Shown: positions 7,739 through 16,628 of the stretch, in pieces
Layout of the letters: each line of letters starts with the position of its first letter
Numbering within the stretch: position 1 is the stretch's first letter
Assembly: GCA_044360075.1 (NCBI GenBank)
Contig: JBIKLA010000020.1
Location: 1 to 64,000 of the forward strand
Reading direction: 5' to 3'
Source: OMII01 sp947467385
GTDB taxonomy: Bacteria; Bdellovibrionota_C; UBA2361; OMII01
DNA: 64,000 nucleotides
The notes under the pieces: model-generated
Seen by the model: only the letters and a program-made list of their open reading frames with translations
Told to the model about the DNA's origin: nothing
Databases searched by the model: none
Program-made: the position numbers and the translations under genes

Positions 7739-9703
7739 ATGAGTTCGGTCGATCAGCCTAAAGCAACGATGCTCTTTGAGATTGCCTGGGAGACCTGCAG
7801 TCAGATAGGTGGGATCTACACAGTCATCAAGACCAAAGCCCCCAACATGGTCGAGCGCTGGGGCAGCAACTACCTCCTCATCGGCCCCTACCACCAGCAG
7901 ACAAGCGCGCTTGAGTTCGAGGAAGCGCCCGTTCCGGAGTATCTCAAGCCAACTTTTGAGGCCCTCGCCTCGCAAGGTACACCATGTCACTACGGGTACT
8001 GGCTCACGGATGGCCGACCCTCGGTGGTGCTGATCGACTACAAGGGGCGCTACAACCGCCTCGCCGAAGACAAGTACTTCCTCTGGAACGACAACGGTAT
8101 CGCGATCGAGGACAACGACGGCGAGGTGGATGCCGTGATCGCCTTCGGGTTTGCGGTAACCGAATTCCTGCGCGTCGCCCAGCAGTCAAACCCCTCCCAG
8201 AAGATCGTTGCCCACTTCCATGAGTGGATGGCCGGAATCCCCCTGCCCCGCCTCCGCCACTTGGGCCTCCCGATTGCGACCGTCTTTACGACGCACGCCA
8301 CGATGCTCGGGCGGTATATCGCCGCAAACGATCCAAACTTCTATTCGAACCTCCCGCGAATTAATCCTGACGAAGCCGCCCGCCATTACACGATCTGGAG
8401 CAAGTTCTCGATCGAGCGCGCTGCTGCCCACTCCGCTCACACCTTCACCACCGTAAGCGAGGTGACCGCGCGCGAGGCTGAGTACCTGCTTGGCCGCAAG
8501 CCGGACTTCGTTCTTCCCAACGGCCTCAACGCGCACCACTTCACTGCGCTGCACGAGTTCCAGAACCTGCACCTCAAGTACAAGGAACGCATCCACGAGT
8601 TCGTGATGGGGCACTTCTTCCCCAGCTACTCGTTTGATCTTGACCGGACTCTGTACTTCTTCACCAGCGGCAGGTACGAGTACCTCAACAAGGGTATGGA
8701 CTTTTTTATCGAGTCCCTTCACCGGCTTAACGAGCGACTGAAGGCCACCCCAAAGCCTCCAACTGTCATCGCGTTCATCATCACGCGCGCCCCGACAAAG
8801 AACCTCAACGTTACAGCACTCCAAAACCACCTGCGCTTTGAGGATCTCAAGGCGACCTGCCGCGAGATGGAGCACACCCTGAGCCAGCGAATCCTCGACG
8901 CCGCAGCGCGCGGCCGCATGCCCCGCTTCGAGGACATCTTCACTAGCGACCTAGAGCTAGGCCTTAAGCGTTCGATCCTTGCGCGCAAGACCTCGCAGTG
9001 GCCACCGGTCGTCACGCACGACATGTGGGACGACGCAAACGACCCGGTACTTAAACACCTCAGGCACCGAAACCTCCTCAACTCCCCCAACGACCCCGTG
9101 AAGGTCGTATTCCATCCCGACTTCGTGTCGCTCACGAGCCTCTTTAGCCTCGACTACGACCAGTTCGTCCGCGGCTGCCACATGGGGATCTTCCCCAGCT
9201 ACTACGAGCCGTGGGGCTACACCCCGCTTGAGTGCCTTGCGCTCGGCCTGCCGACGGTGACGACCGACCTAAGTGGTTTCGGCGCCTACGTCGAGCGGCA
9301 CGTGCCCGACGCTCTTCAAAATGGAGTGCTCGTCCTCAACCGCGCCAAGAGCAGCCCCGACGCCTGCATCGAGAACCTTTCGAGCTTCCTCTTCAAGTTC
9401 TGTGAGCTCAATCGGCGTGAGCGCATCGCCCTGCGCAATCGCGCTGAACGCATCACCGAGCGCTTCACGTGGGATGTCATGGCTGCGCACTACCACCGGG
9501 CGCACGCCGAGGCGCTCAAGTGCATCCTTCCCCCCGAGATCAAGATCCCCAACGTGCTCGCGTCGGCAGCTGCCAATGGCGCAACGAACATCGACACGGT
9601 TTCGCATGCCAACGGGGGCGAAACCGGGAGAGGCCCCCTCACGGCGGCCTCTCCCGCCGGACCGGCCGCGCTGCGAGGACTCTCCTCAGCAAAGCGGCTT
9701 TAA
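7739..9703 (+). CDS. Glycogen synthase, glycosyltransferase family 3 (eukaryotic-type)
   Basis: This is a UDP-glucose-type glycogen synthase of 654 residues. Length and motifs match family GT3 rather than bacterial GlgA (GT5). The N-terminal sugar-nucleotide loop is CSQIGGIYTVIKTKA. FHEWMAG and TTHATMLGRY follow, then GRYEYLNKG for the phosphate-binding Arg/Lys region. The C-terminal signature is YYEPWGYTPLECLALGLP, with the acidic residues of retaining GT-B enzymes. GT3 enzymes are typical of animals and fungi but occur in scattered bacteria. The tail past residue 600 is low-complexity and may be regulatory. No glg genes flank it. A 10-bp inverted repeat lies directly upstream and a weak terminator follows. 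Confidence 0.93.
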   Translation: MSSVDQPKATMLFEIAWETCSQIGGIYTVIKTKAPNMVERWGSNYLLIGPYHQQTSALEFEEAPVPEYLKPTFEALASQGTPCHYGYWLTDGRPSVVLIDYKGRYNRLAEDKYFLWNDNGIAIEDNDGEVDAVIAFGFAVTEFLRVAQQSNPSQKIVAHFHEWMAGIPLPRLRHLGLPIATVFTTHATMLGRYIAANDPNFYSNLPRINPDEAARHYTIWSKFSIERAAAHSAHTFTTVSEVTAREAEYLLGRKPDFVLPNGLNAHHFTALHEFQNLHLKYKERIHEFVMGHFFPSYSFDLDRTLYFFTSGRYEYLNKGMDFFIESLHRLNERLKATPKPPTVIAFIITRAPTKNLNVTALQNHLRFEDLKATCREMEHTLSQRILDAAARGRMPRFEDIFTSDLELGLKRSILARKTSQWPPVVTHDMWDDANDPVLKHLRHRNLLNSPNDPVKVVFHPDFVSLTSLFSLDYDQFVRGCHMGIFPSYYEPWGYTPLECLALGLPTVTTDLSGFGAYVERHVPDALQNGVLVLNRAKSSPDACIENLSSFLFKFCELNRRERIALRNRAERITERFTWDVMAAHYHRAHAEALKCILPPEIKIPNVLASAAANGATNIDTVSHANGGETGRGPLTAASPAGPAALRGLSSAKRL

Positions 9704-9719
9704 GGCAACATCCCTAAGT

Positions 9720-9740
9720 GGCAGATTTGGCTGCCTTTTT
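9720..9740 (+). terminator. Short intrinsic terminator after glycogen synthase
   Basis: The stem GGCAG/CTGCC has a 6-nt loop and is followed by TTTTT. The stem is only 5 bp, so efficiency may be partial. It lies just 33 bases before the U32 gene. Confidence 0.5.
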
Positions 9741-9773
9741 GCTTTACTCGCAGCTTCCAGACACAATAGCACG

Positions 9774-12323
9774 ATGCGCGCTCCAGAGATCTTATCCCCC
9801 GTCGGCACATGGGACATGCTACGTGCCGCCGTGCACAACGGCGCCGATGCGGTGTACATCGGCATGCCGGGCTTCAACGCGCGCGGGCGGGCTGCGACCC
9901 TTGAGCTCGATGAGCTGAAGGCGATGATCGACTATGCGCACCTGTACGGCGTGAAGGTGTTTCTCGCCTTTAACATTCTCATCTTCGAGCGCGAGCTTTC
10001 CGACGTTATCGATGCCCTCGAAGAGGTCCTTCCCCTGCGGCCCGACGCATTCATCGTGCAGGACATCGGGCTCGTGAAGTTGATCCGGGCCATGGCGCCC
10101 GAGCAGTCAGTGCATGCATCAACCCAAATGACGATCACGAGCTCAGAAGCTATCGATCTTACCGAGGACCTCGGCATGGCGAGGTACGTGCTGGGGCGCG
10201 AGGTGTCGATTCCCCAGATGGCCGAGATCCGAAAGAGCACCACCAAGGAGCTTGAGGTCTTTGTACACGGGGCGCTGTGTGTCTCCTACTCAGGGCAGTG
10301 CCTCACTTCAGAGAGCCTTGGCGGCCGCTCGGCCAACCGCGGCCAGTGCGCGCAGTCGTGCCGACTTGGCTATGACCTGATCGTTGACGGCAAGCGGCTA
10401 GAGATGGGCCCGCGGCAATACCTCGTGTCGCCGCAAGACCTGTGCGGGCTCGATGATGTGCCTCGGCTTGTGGAGCTGGGAATCGACTCGTTCAAGATTG
10501 AGGGGCGCCTCAAGTCGCCTGAGTATGTCGGCAGCACCGCCCGCTCGTACAAAGATCGTTCGCTGGGCCACCTCCCGGACAGCGACGCACGCAGGCACTC
10601 GGGTGAGATGGCTCGACTCTTCTCGCGCGGCTTCTTTAACGGCTGGTTCGATGGCGTGAACCACCAAAAGCTCGTGAATCCGCTCATCAGCAGCCACGTT
10701 GGCATCCGGCTGGGGACCATCAAGGCAGTTGAGCGAGATTCTGTAGTTGTGGAGAGCGCCGATCCGATTGCAGCTGGTGACGGGATCGTCTTTAAGGAGT
10801 TTTCGCACAACGTTTCTGTCGGCGCGACGGTATTTCAGGCAGCACGGGAACGCGGCGGCACGTGGCGCCTCTCCTTTGATCGAGCATTTTCGCTTTCGCA
10901 GCTCTCGCCAGGGTGCGAGGTGTACCTCAATTCATCCCCTCACCTTGAAGCTGATGTGCGCCAGAGCTTCTCCGACAAGCATCAGCTCAAGAGAATACCT
11001 CTTCACATGACGGTGCGCGGCCAGGTTGGGTCACCACTTTCCGTGTCTGCCTCGGAGCCTGACGGCAACACCGCCGTTGCTTGTTCGGCGGCAATGCTTG
11101 AGCCAGCTGCACGCGCGCCCCTCTCGCAAGACTCGGCCACTCAGGAGCTCGGAGCTCTCGGCGGCACAGTCTTTAACCTTGAGGGAGTCTCGTTTGAGGT
11201 ATCCGGAAGCTGCTTCATTCATAACCGCGAGCTTAAGGAGATCCGCCGCTCGCTCTGTGCACAGCTCACGGAGCAGCGCATCAGCCGCAAAGCTATCGCT
11301 ATCATGCCGGGAAATCAGCTGCGGGCATGGATGCGCCCAATCGCGCCGCCAGCCGCAGCTCCATCGATCCCGTCACTCAACGTGCTCGTGCGATCCGTTG
11401 AGCAGCTCTCCGGCTTAAGCGCCCTGCCGCTCGACACCGTCTACCTCGACTTTGAGTTCGGCAAGGAGTACAGCCGCGCAGCCGAAGAGGTGCGCGCCAT
11501 GGGCTATAAGGTAGGCATCGCTACAACTCGCATCCTTAAGCCTGGGGAGACGTCGCACCTGAAGGTTATCGAGCGCATCAAGCCCGACTCTGTCTTGGTG
11601 CGAAACCTGGGGGCGCTTCAGTGGCTACGCCACGCCGGGGTGCCCCTCGTCGGTGACTTTTCGCTCAACGTCGCGAACTCCCTCACTGCTGGGTGGTTCC
11701 TCTCAAAGGGGCTCTCGCGGCTCTCGCCCAGCTACGACCTAAACTCCGAGCAGCTTCTCGACCTGGCCCGCGCAACCGATGCCTCGCGCCTGGAGGTCAC
11801 CGCGCACCACTACATCCCAGCTTTTCACATGGAGCACTGTGTCTTTGCTGCGTTCTTGAGCTCAGGCTCAAGCTACCGCGACTGCGGCCGGCCATGCGAA
11901 AAGCACCGCGTTGAACTGCGCGACCAGAGGGGCGCGCTCCATCCCCTCAAGGCGGACGCCGAGTGCAGGAACACCATGTTTAACGGCGTTCCGCAGTCGG
12001 CAGCCAAGCTTATTCCAGAGCTGCTGCGGCTTGGCGTCACCACGTTCCGGGTTGAAGCCCTCTTTGAGGATGCTCAAGCACTGCGCGAGAAAGTCGCAGC
12101 CTATGCAGCGCTTCTGCGCGGCGACATCGGCGCAGAATCAGTCGTTGCAAAGCTTGGCATCAAGGAAAAATTCGGCGTCACCGATGGGCAGCTCTATAAC
12201 ATCCGGGCCTACCGCGACCGCAAGAAAGAATTTACTTCGCTGGCGGCGCTCTCCCCATCAGCAGACCCCGGCCTTGTCGCCATCGTCGCCGACCGGCAGG
12301 ACCCTACCGCACTGCGATCATGA
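9774..12323 (+). CDS. Peptidase U32-family protein, long form (RlhA/YdcP-like)
   Basis: The 849-residue protein has the U32 TIM-barrel opening (EILSPVG, then NGADAVYIGMPGFNARGR). The U32 signature around residues 160-200 reads VFVHGALC, SGQCLTS, then RSANRGQCAQSCR. A second Cys cluster near residues 685-712 (HCVFAAF, DCGRPC) belongs to the family's extended iron-sulfur-type ligand set. Known bacterial U32 proteins are RNA hydroxylation factors (TrhP for tRNA, RlhA for 23S rRNA), not proven proteases; the length favours the RlhA side. The frame is open far upstream, but that part is a shadow of glycogen synthase; the ATG at 9774 starts the homology. No clear Shine-Dalgarno is visible. The 3' end overlaps the converging membrane-protein gene by 20 bases. 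Confidence 0.88.
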   Translation: MRAPEILSPVGTWDMLRAAVHNGADAVYIGMPGFNARGRAATLELDELKAMIDYAHLYGVKVFLAFNILIFERELSDVIDALEEVLPLRPDAFIVQDIGLVKLIRAMAPEQSVHASTQMTITSSEAIDLTEDLGMARYVLGREVSIPQMAEIRKSTTKELEVFVHGALCVSYSGQCLTSESLGGRSANRGQCAQSCRLGYDLIVDGKRLEMGPRQYLVSPQDLCGLDDVPRLVELGIDSFKIEGRLKSPEYVGSTARSYKDRSLGHLPDSDARRHSGEMARLFSRGFFNGWFDGVNHQKLVNPLISSHVGIRLGTIKAVERDSVVVESADPIAAGDGIVFKEFSHNVSVGATVFQAARERGGTWRLSFDRAFSLSQLSPGCEVYLNSSPHLEADVRQSFSDKHQLKRIPLHMTVRGQVGSPLSVSASEPDGNTAVACSAAMLEPAARAPLSQDSATQELGALGGTVFNLEGVSFEVSGSCFIHNRELKEIRRSLCAQLTEQRISRKAIAIMPGNQLRAWMRPIAPPAAAPSIPSLNVLVRSVEQLSGLSALPLDTVYLDFEFGKEYSRAAEEVRAMGYKVGIATTRILKPGETSHLKVIERIKPDSVLVRNLGALQWLRHAGVPLVGDFSLNVANSLTAGWFLSKGLSRLSPSYDLNSEQLLDLARATDASRLEVTAHHYIPAFHMEHCVFAAFLSSGSSYRDCGRPCEKHRVELRDQRGALHPLKADAECRNTMFNGVPQSAAKLIPELLRLGVTTFRVEALFEDAQALREKVAAYAALLRGDIGAESVVAKLGIKEKFGVTDGQLYNIRAYRDRKKEFTSLAALSPSADPGLVAIVADRQDPTALRS

Positions 12324-13968
12324 ACGGCGCGCGCATTCCGCTTACCCGTGCCGACACCCACACAAGCCGATAGCCCCCGAAGTACGGATGGCGGTCGTAT
12401 ACGATGCCATCCCGAAACCTAAGAACATACCGCTCGCCATCCTCATGGCGCACATTAAATACCTCGGTCAGGGCCGCATCCTGAGCCAGATCGATGGTGC
12501 TGCGAACCTCGATGCTGGGCGAGCCCTTTGCCGCCCGAAGCGACACCACCCACAGCGAGCTATTCCCGCCAAGATTCCACACATAGATCCCGCGAAAGCG
12601 GTGCGGAACAGCAAGCTCAGACCCAGTGATGTTCTCAACGAGCGGCTCAACGTCATCGTGAAAGTGTGTCCAGCGGTAGAGCGCCGCAACCTCGGGCTGG
12701 GCGCGCTGCGACGAAAAGAAGCGGAAGGCCTCGCCCGCAAGGAGGCGATGTGTTCCAAGCCACACTTGAATCGCTGCGACAAGACTAAGCGACACGAACA
12801 CCAAGGTCCATGATGCAGCGCTCCGCTGCCCCTCAGAGCCATGTTTTTTGAGGAACGGCAGCGCATACAGAGGCCCCAGGTACCACACCGCATATCGGCA
12901 GGCCGACAGCTGTGCTGAGTTGATGTTCGCCGTTGTAGAGCTTAGGGCCGCAACCGCCAGAACCGATGCACAGCACAGCGCCACCGTGCCAAGCGCCGAG
13001 CGCCGCAGCGCTATCGCTACGGCTAGCCAGCTTGCCGGGAGGTACCACGCCACGCCGATCATGGGGCTAAACAATACGGCGCTGAGCTTGCGCACAGAAA
13101 GGAACGAGATATCCGCCTGCCCGAGATGTGCAATAAGGTTCCAGGCGCCAAAAGCCCAGAGGTTGTAGGAAATTACCGAGAGCGGAAGGAGCATTGCAAC
13201 GCAGTACGGAGCACAAAACGAAGCAAGCTCCTGCAGCGACACCCTGCGGACACGGCTATGCCAAGCGAGCCATGCGTGGAGCGGCATAAAGAACGCTATA
13301 GGGACGTTCTGTGCAGCGCCAAGCCCCAGGAACAACGACCCAGCCCAGCGCCAACGCTCCGAGTCCACAAGCGCAAAGCTCGCCAGGATGCACCCGAGGC
13401 AGAATATCTCTGAGTGCGAAAACTGCAGGTGCGGCGTCAGGGGTGATGAGAGCATCACAACGACAAAGGCAAAGTTAAGGAGCGTCGGTGCCCTCCTCCA
13501 CATAAGGAGCAGGGGCACGGCAAGAAAGAGAATATTCGCAAGGCGAAAGGCCTGATACTCGGCTGCGCCGGGCGCAAGCGCATGAAGCGCCGCATAGAGT
13601 GGCGCTACCGCAAGCGAGTACGCCCACGCGTGGATGTAACGAAACGAGCCGTCTTGGGCGAGATACAGGGACCCAAATCGCCCGCCGAACTGGCGCCCTT
13701 CTCCCTCGGCGTCGGGATCTGGCGCCGAAGCTGGCGCAGCACTGAGCTGCACACCGTACGGGTTTGTTTCGTTCCAGTACGCCGCCCGCTCTTCCGGGCG
13801 AATCGCAAGCCTATGGTCGAACACGATCGCCTGGGCTTGAAGGACGTACTCCCTGCCGTCGCCAAACTCGAACTGGGGCGCCCGCAAAGTTCTGATGGCA
13901 AGGAGCAGCAGGAAGAGCACCAGCACGATGTGCAGCACCCACGTTTTGTTCCTTCCTTGCACAGTCAT
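12304..13968 (-). CDS. Polytopic inner-membrane protein, possible GT-C-type
   Basis: This 554-residue protein has about ten hydrophobic segments spread over residues 10-390, followed by a soluble C-terminal domain of about 150 residues. After the first helix comes an acidic periplasmic loop with the motif EFGDGREYVLQA. That layout resembles GT-C glycosyltransferases and related polyprenyl-sugar membrane proteins, but I cannot name a family. The ATG at 13968 has AGGGG just upstream, which is better than the start 11 codons earlier. It overlaps the U32 gene tail to tail by 20 bases. It has no obvious partner. Confidence 0.75.
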   Translation of the reverse strand: MTVQGRNKTWVLHIVLVLFLLLLAIRTLRAPQFEFGDGREYVLQAQAIVFDHRLAIRPEERAAYWNETNPYGVQLSAAPASAPDPDAEGEGRQFGGRFGSLYLAQDGSFRYIHAWAYSLAVAPLYAALHALAPGAAEYQAFRLANILFLAVPLLLMWRRAPTLLNFAFVVVMLSSPLTPHLQFSHSEIFCLGCILASFALVDSERWRWAGSLFLGLGAAQNVPIAFFMPLHAWLAWHSRVRRVSLQELASFCAPYCVAMLLPLSVISYNLWAFGAWNLIAHLGQADISFLSVRKLSAVLFSPMIGVAWYLPASWLAVAIALRRSALGTVALCCASVLAVAALSSTTANINSAQLSACRYAVWYLGPLYALPFLKKHGSEGQRSAASWTLVFVSLSLVAAIQVWLGTHRLLAGEAFRFFSSQRAQPEVAALYRWTHFHDDVEPLVENITGSELAVPHRFRGIYVWNLGGNSSLWVVSLRAAKGSPSIEVRSTIDLAQDAALTEVFNVRHEDGERYVLRFRDGIVYDRHPYFGGYRLVWVSARVSGMRAPFMIAVR

Positions 13969-14153
13969 GCGCCCCTGGATAGCACACCTTGCGGCTGGCA
14001 TATACGCCCCAAGACGCTATGGGCCCCAACTCTGCTGTCTGTATTTCGCCGGAGGCGCAGCCGTCCCGATGCGCACTGAGGTCAAGCTTTTTGTCTGGAG
14101 GGGCACATCGTCGGGCCCTAGTCGGTCCTCGGGGAATCTCGGTTTGCCTGAGA

Positions 14154-14435
14154 TTATCTTCGCGACTCCAGTATCTTTTCAAGGATGAAGATGGAAAACC
14201 GGTTTCCGTACCGGGCCTGGAGCTCCGGCAACTTCCAGTCAAGGCCTGTGATCGCCTTGCGGCATAGCGGGGATCCGCAGTTACAACCGAGGGTGTACGG
14301 CGCACGATTGGAGGTATCCACAGTCATCGCATAATCGGTGCACAGCTCCTCGTCAGCAGCGATATTCCGCAATGCGACGAACTCAATCTGCCCACGGGGC
14401 CCGATGTTTGGGTCGCAGCTGTGGTTAAAGTACAC
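14154..14435 (-). pseudogene. Truncated SET-domain protein (C-terminal half, post-SET)
   Basis: The frame encodes the C-terminal SET signature: YFNHSCDPN, then the ALRNI...EELCTDY block, then a post-SET-like CNCGSPLCR zinc cluster. A SET lysine methyltransferase also needs its N-terminal half (the GxG SAM-binding region). That half is missing: upstream of the GTG at 14435 the frame stays open for only about 28 codons and has no good start. Short duplicated TTCCCCTGTA segments at 14451-14481 and group II intron debris sit at the break. Most likely it is a decayed gene; a working mini-protein is less likely. Confidence 0.6.
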
Positions 14436-14479
14436 GACGAATTGGTCTATTTTCCCCTGTAGCCGGGCTACTTCCCCTG

Positions 14480-14626
14480 TAAAAACTGGCGCTCGCCGGG
14501 CTGCCCGGGTCTGGGATCATGGAGATGGCCCGCCGAGCTTCCGAATTTCCTCACGTTTTGACCGAGGAAGTCGAAGCCCTCGTCAATGCGAGTCATATAC
14601 GCCACTTTTTTGACATTATGTTCTCA
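14480..14626 (-). mobile_element. Remnant of a group II intron reverse transcriptase/maturase ORF
   Basis: On the minus strand, the frame beginning at about 14598 reads MTRIDEGFDFLGQNVRKF, which is very close to the conserved block of group II intron reverse transcriptases just after the catalytic domains (consensus T-x-IDEGFDFLG-x-N-x-RKY). The frame stops upstream at about 14626, and similarity ends after some 20 residues before the frame closes at a TAG near 14470. No other intron domain or RNA structure is recognisable, so this is a fragment left by insertion and decay next to the broken SET gene. Confidence 0.6.
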
Positions 14627-14817
14627 GAGTTGGTGATTTTAGTAGCGGGCTTGTGTTGGAGTTGGGCATAAGCTACCGAAAATTCAAGCGACTGCTTACT
14701 AGAGGTGTGGCGTAGCTTCACTTCCCTTCGTCTTTTTTCCTACGGCACATACATTGCATGACGAGGTCTGCTGTTGCCGCTTATGCCGTGCCACAGAGAC
14801 TAAGGGAGACACCAACA

Positions 14818-15348
14818 GTGAAACATTCGCTCTGTTCGCTACTTGCTGTGCTATTTTTTGTTCCCGCCGTGGTAGCAGCTGATTCTAAACCTCTGACGTG
14901 CAGGGTGGTCTTACAGCAATCCTCGAAATCTATGCCTAGGACACTAAAGCCACGCACCGAATTCGGAGAGAAATTTAGCTCCTTCTCTCTCGACTTACAG
15001 AAGAACCCAGACGAAGCATGGCTCCACCAAAATCTGTGTGTGAACAAGAAAGATTTTAGAGGAGGGTCCTTTGAGGGCACGCTGTGTCTGGTCGTAATGA
15101 CAGCCCGTGAGCTGCCAAGCGCCGACGCTGCTCCCGCGCTCTATGTGGATGTATCGCGTCAGGGAGAGTCTAGCCCTTCGCGTGGAAAGGGGCTCCTGTC
15201 GGGTATTAGCAATAGATCCCTCGGTAGTGTGCATGCCGTTATTCCACTTGCTACTGATGGAGCGACGGTCGTTTACCAACAAAGCTTTGCTAGTGATGGA
15301 TCGAGAGGCAATCTGGTACAGCTCAATTTTGACTGTAGTGCCTCGTAG
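14818..15348 (+). CDS. Secreted hypothetical protein
   Basis: The protein has 176 residues and a clear signal peptide (positive start, hydrophobic core about residues 6-18, AVVAA cleavage region). The mature protein is polar with four Cys residues (CRV, LCVN, LCLV, DCSAS) that could form two disulfides. The GTG at 14818 is chosen over an ATG 20 codons earlier because AAGGGAG lies about 10 bases upstream and the signal peptide begins there. I do not recognise a family. It follows the intron/SET debris, and lower GC in the region fits acquired DNA. Confidence 0.65.
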   Translation: MKHSLCSLLAVLFFVPAVVAADSKPLTCRVVLQQSSKSMPRTLKPRTEFGEKFSSFSLDLQKNPDEAWLHQNLCVNKKDFRGGSFEGTLCLVVMTARELPSADAAPALYVDVSRQGESSPSRGKGLLSGISNRSLGSVHAVIPLATDGATVVYQQSFASDGSRGNLVQLNFDCSAS

Positions 15349-15372
15349 AAACTCTTGTCAGAAACTCTTGTC
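15347..15372. repeat. 13-bp direct tandem duplication
   Basis: AGAAACTCTTGTC occurs twice head to tail, overlapping the stop codon of the secreted-protein gene. It looks like a recent slippage duplication. Confidence 0.85.
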
Positions 15373-15701
15373 AGTCATGCCTTTCCCGCTTTTTTCTAAC
15401 CCGCTATTTTTGTCAGGCCCATCCGGACAGATCTCCCTATTTCTTTCAGAGACCGCGCAGCAAGACAACCCAGCCTAGTGTGATTTAAAATCATCTTCCT
15501 GCTTAAGCTGATCCGGACGGTTCGGGCAGGTTTAAGGATCCCCCGCCGGCTTTCCCGGGTTCACTCGCGGGTACGATGCAAGGGTCACGCCCATGCTTCT
15601 GCGGGCGCCTCATTAAGGCTGTTGGGAGCGAAGACTCTTGCTGATAGCATCGAGCGGCGGTCGCCAATGAGGGCGACCCCACTGTCAAGGCAACAAGGCA
15701 C
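15373..15701. other. Intergenic stretch with a hairpin near the downstream start
   Basis: I see no gene in this stretch. A minus-strand frame enters it from the methyltransferase-like gene, but it is a shadow. GGTCGCC at 15659-15665 and GGCGACC at 15672-15678 form a perfect 7-bp stem 23 bases before the next start codon, with no T-run. It is therefore more likely a leader structure than a terminator. Confidence 0.4.
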
Positions 15702-16574
15702 ATGACCGCCCAGCCATACGTTACTGCTGAGCACCCAAGCCTCGATTCACCCCCTGAGTCACCGCTGAATGCGGCAGCGTGGCGCCCTATCCCGGAGCGC
15801 TCAGCGCACGAGTGGATCGACCGGACCGCCCGAAACTTACTTCCTCGACCGGGCACTGTTGTGGCGCTTGACCATGGCACCGGCCACTGGATTACGTCGC
15901 TCATGCCGCTCGGGCACGAGGTGCTGGCGGCAGATTCATCGCAAGAACGGCTCAACACCCTCGCCCAGCGGGCTGGATACGTGCTCTCTCACGACCCACG
16001 AGCCGCGTTTCGCCAGTTTGCTGCGGGCGCCGGCGGTCCGCAGGCCGTTCTCGTTCATGCTGAGCTCGATGCGCTGCGCGACCTGATTCAGTCCTCAGGG
16101 CTAAAAGCCAATGCCGTCTGCGTGAACGCGATAGGCGCCAGCTTCCCCTCACCGGAGATCATCTTCGATACCTGCATGCCGTGGCTCAAGGATGGCGGGC
16201 TGCTCCTGTACGTGGGAAACGTCTTCGTGCGGGAGAAAGACTTCGAGTGGTCGACAATCTCCCGCACGATCGCAAATCACCACGGCATCCCGCACCAGCA
16301 GCTCTTCGACCACGGCTCACTCTTTGACCTCATCGCCCTTCATCGGGAGGGGCCTATTCGATCCCGCGAGTACGGGCACCACCTCGGCATGTTTGCCGGA
16401 CGGCTCAGCTCCGGCGCCTGGAAGCTGGCGGATGTCGATATGATGGAAGCGGAGGGGCTTCAGCACGTCGCCCCGGAGAACGGGGATTCCGAGGGGGCGA
16501 GAAACTTTATTTTTCCTGCAGCCACCCTGCAGCTCAAAAAGATCGGGCTCGTTGCCCGAAAAAAATCCCCCTAG
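15702..16574 (+). CDS. Predicted SAM-dependent methyltransferase-fold protein
   Basis: The protein has 290 residues. A Rossmann-like block VVALDHGTGHWITSL is followed by a second strand ending in the acidic pair AADSS, as in class I methyltransferase motifs I and II. Later come NAVCVNAIGASF and a DGGLLLYVGN strand, which correspond to motifs IV and V. The glycine loop is HGTGHW rather than the usual ExGxGxG. The substrate is unknown; lipid or small-molecule methylation is only a guess. AAGG precedes the ATG by about 10 bases. The next gene is 54 bases downstream on the same strand. Confidence 0.6.
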   Translation: MTAQPYVTAEHPSLDSPPESPLNAAAWRPIPERSAHEWIDRTARNLLPRPGTVVALDHGTGHWITSLMPLGHEVLAADSSQERLNTLAQRAGYVLSHDPRAAFRQFAAGAGGPQAVLVHAELDALRDLIQSSGLKANAVCVNAIGASFPSPEIIFDTCMPWLKDGGLLLYVGNVFVREKDFEWSTISRTIANHHGIPHQQLFDHGSLFDLIALHREGPIRSREYGHHLGMFAGRLSSGAWKLADVDMMEAEGLQHVAPENGDSEGARNFIFPAATLQLKKIGLVARKKSP

Positions 16575-16616
16575 CTGCGCAACTCACTCAGTGAACCTCC
16601 GATTCCCAGATTAAAA

Positions 16617-16624
16617 AAGGAGGT
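16617..16624 (+). promoter_or_regulatory. Perfect Shine-Dalgarno AAGGAGGT
   Basis: AAGGAGGT ends four bases before the ATG at 16629. It fixes that start and suggests strong translation of the following protein. Confidence 0.85.
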
Positions 16625-16628
16625 CCCA

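Noticed and set aside
8186..8875. Long minus-strand ORF within glycogen synthase
   Set aside because: Shadow frame; the plus strand carries GT3 motifs throughout.
15503..15958. Minus-strand 151-aa ORF
   Set aside because: Overlaps the start of the methyltransferase-like gene, lacks any protein-like features, and no start signal is visible.
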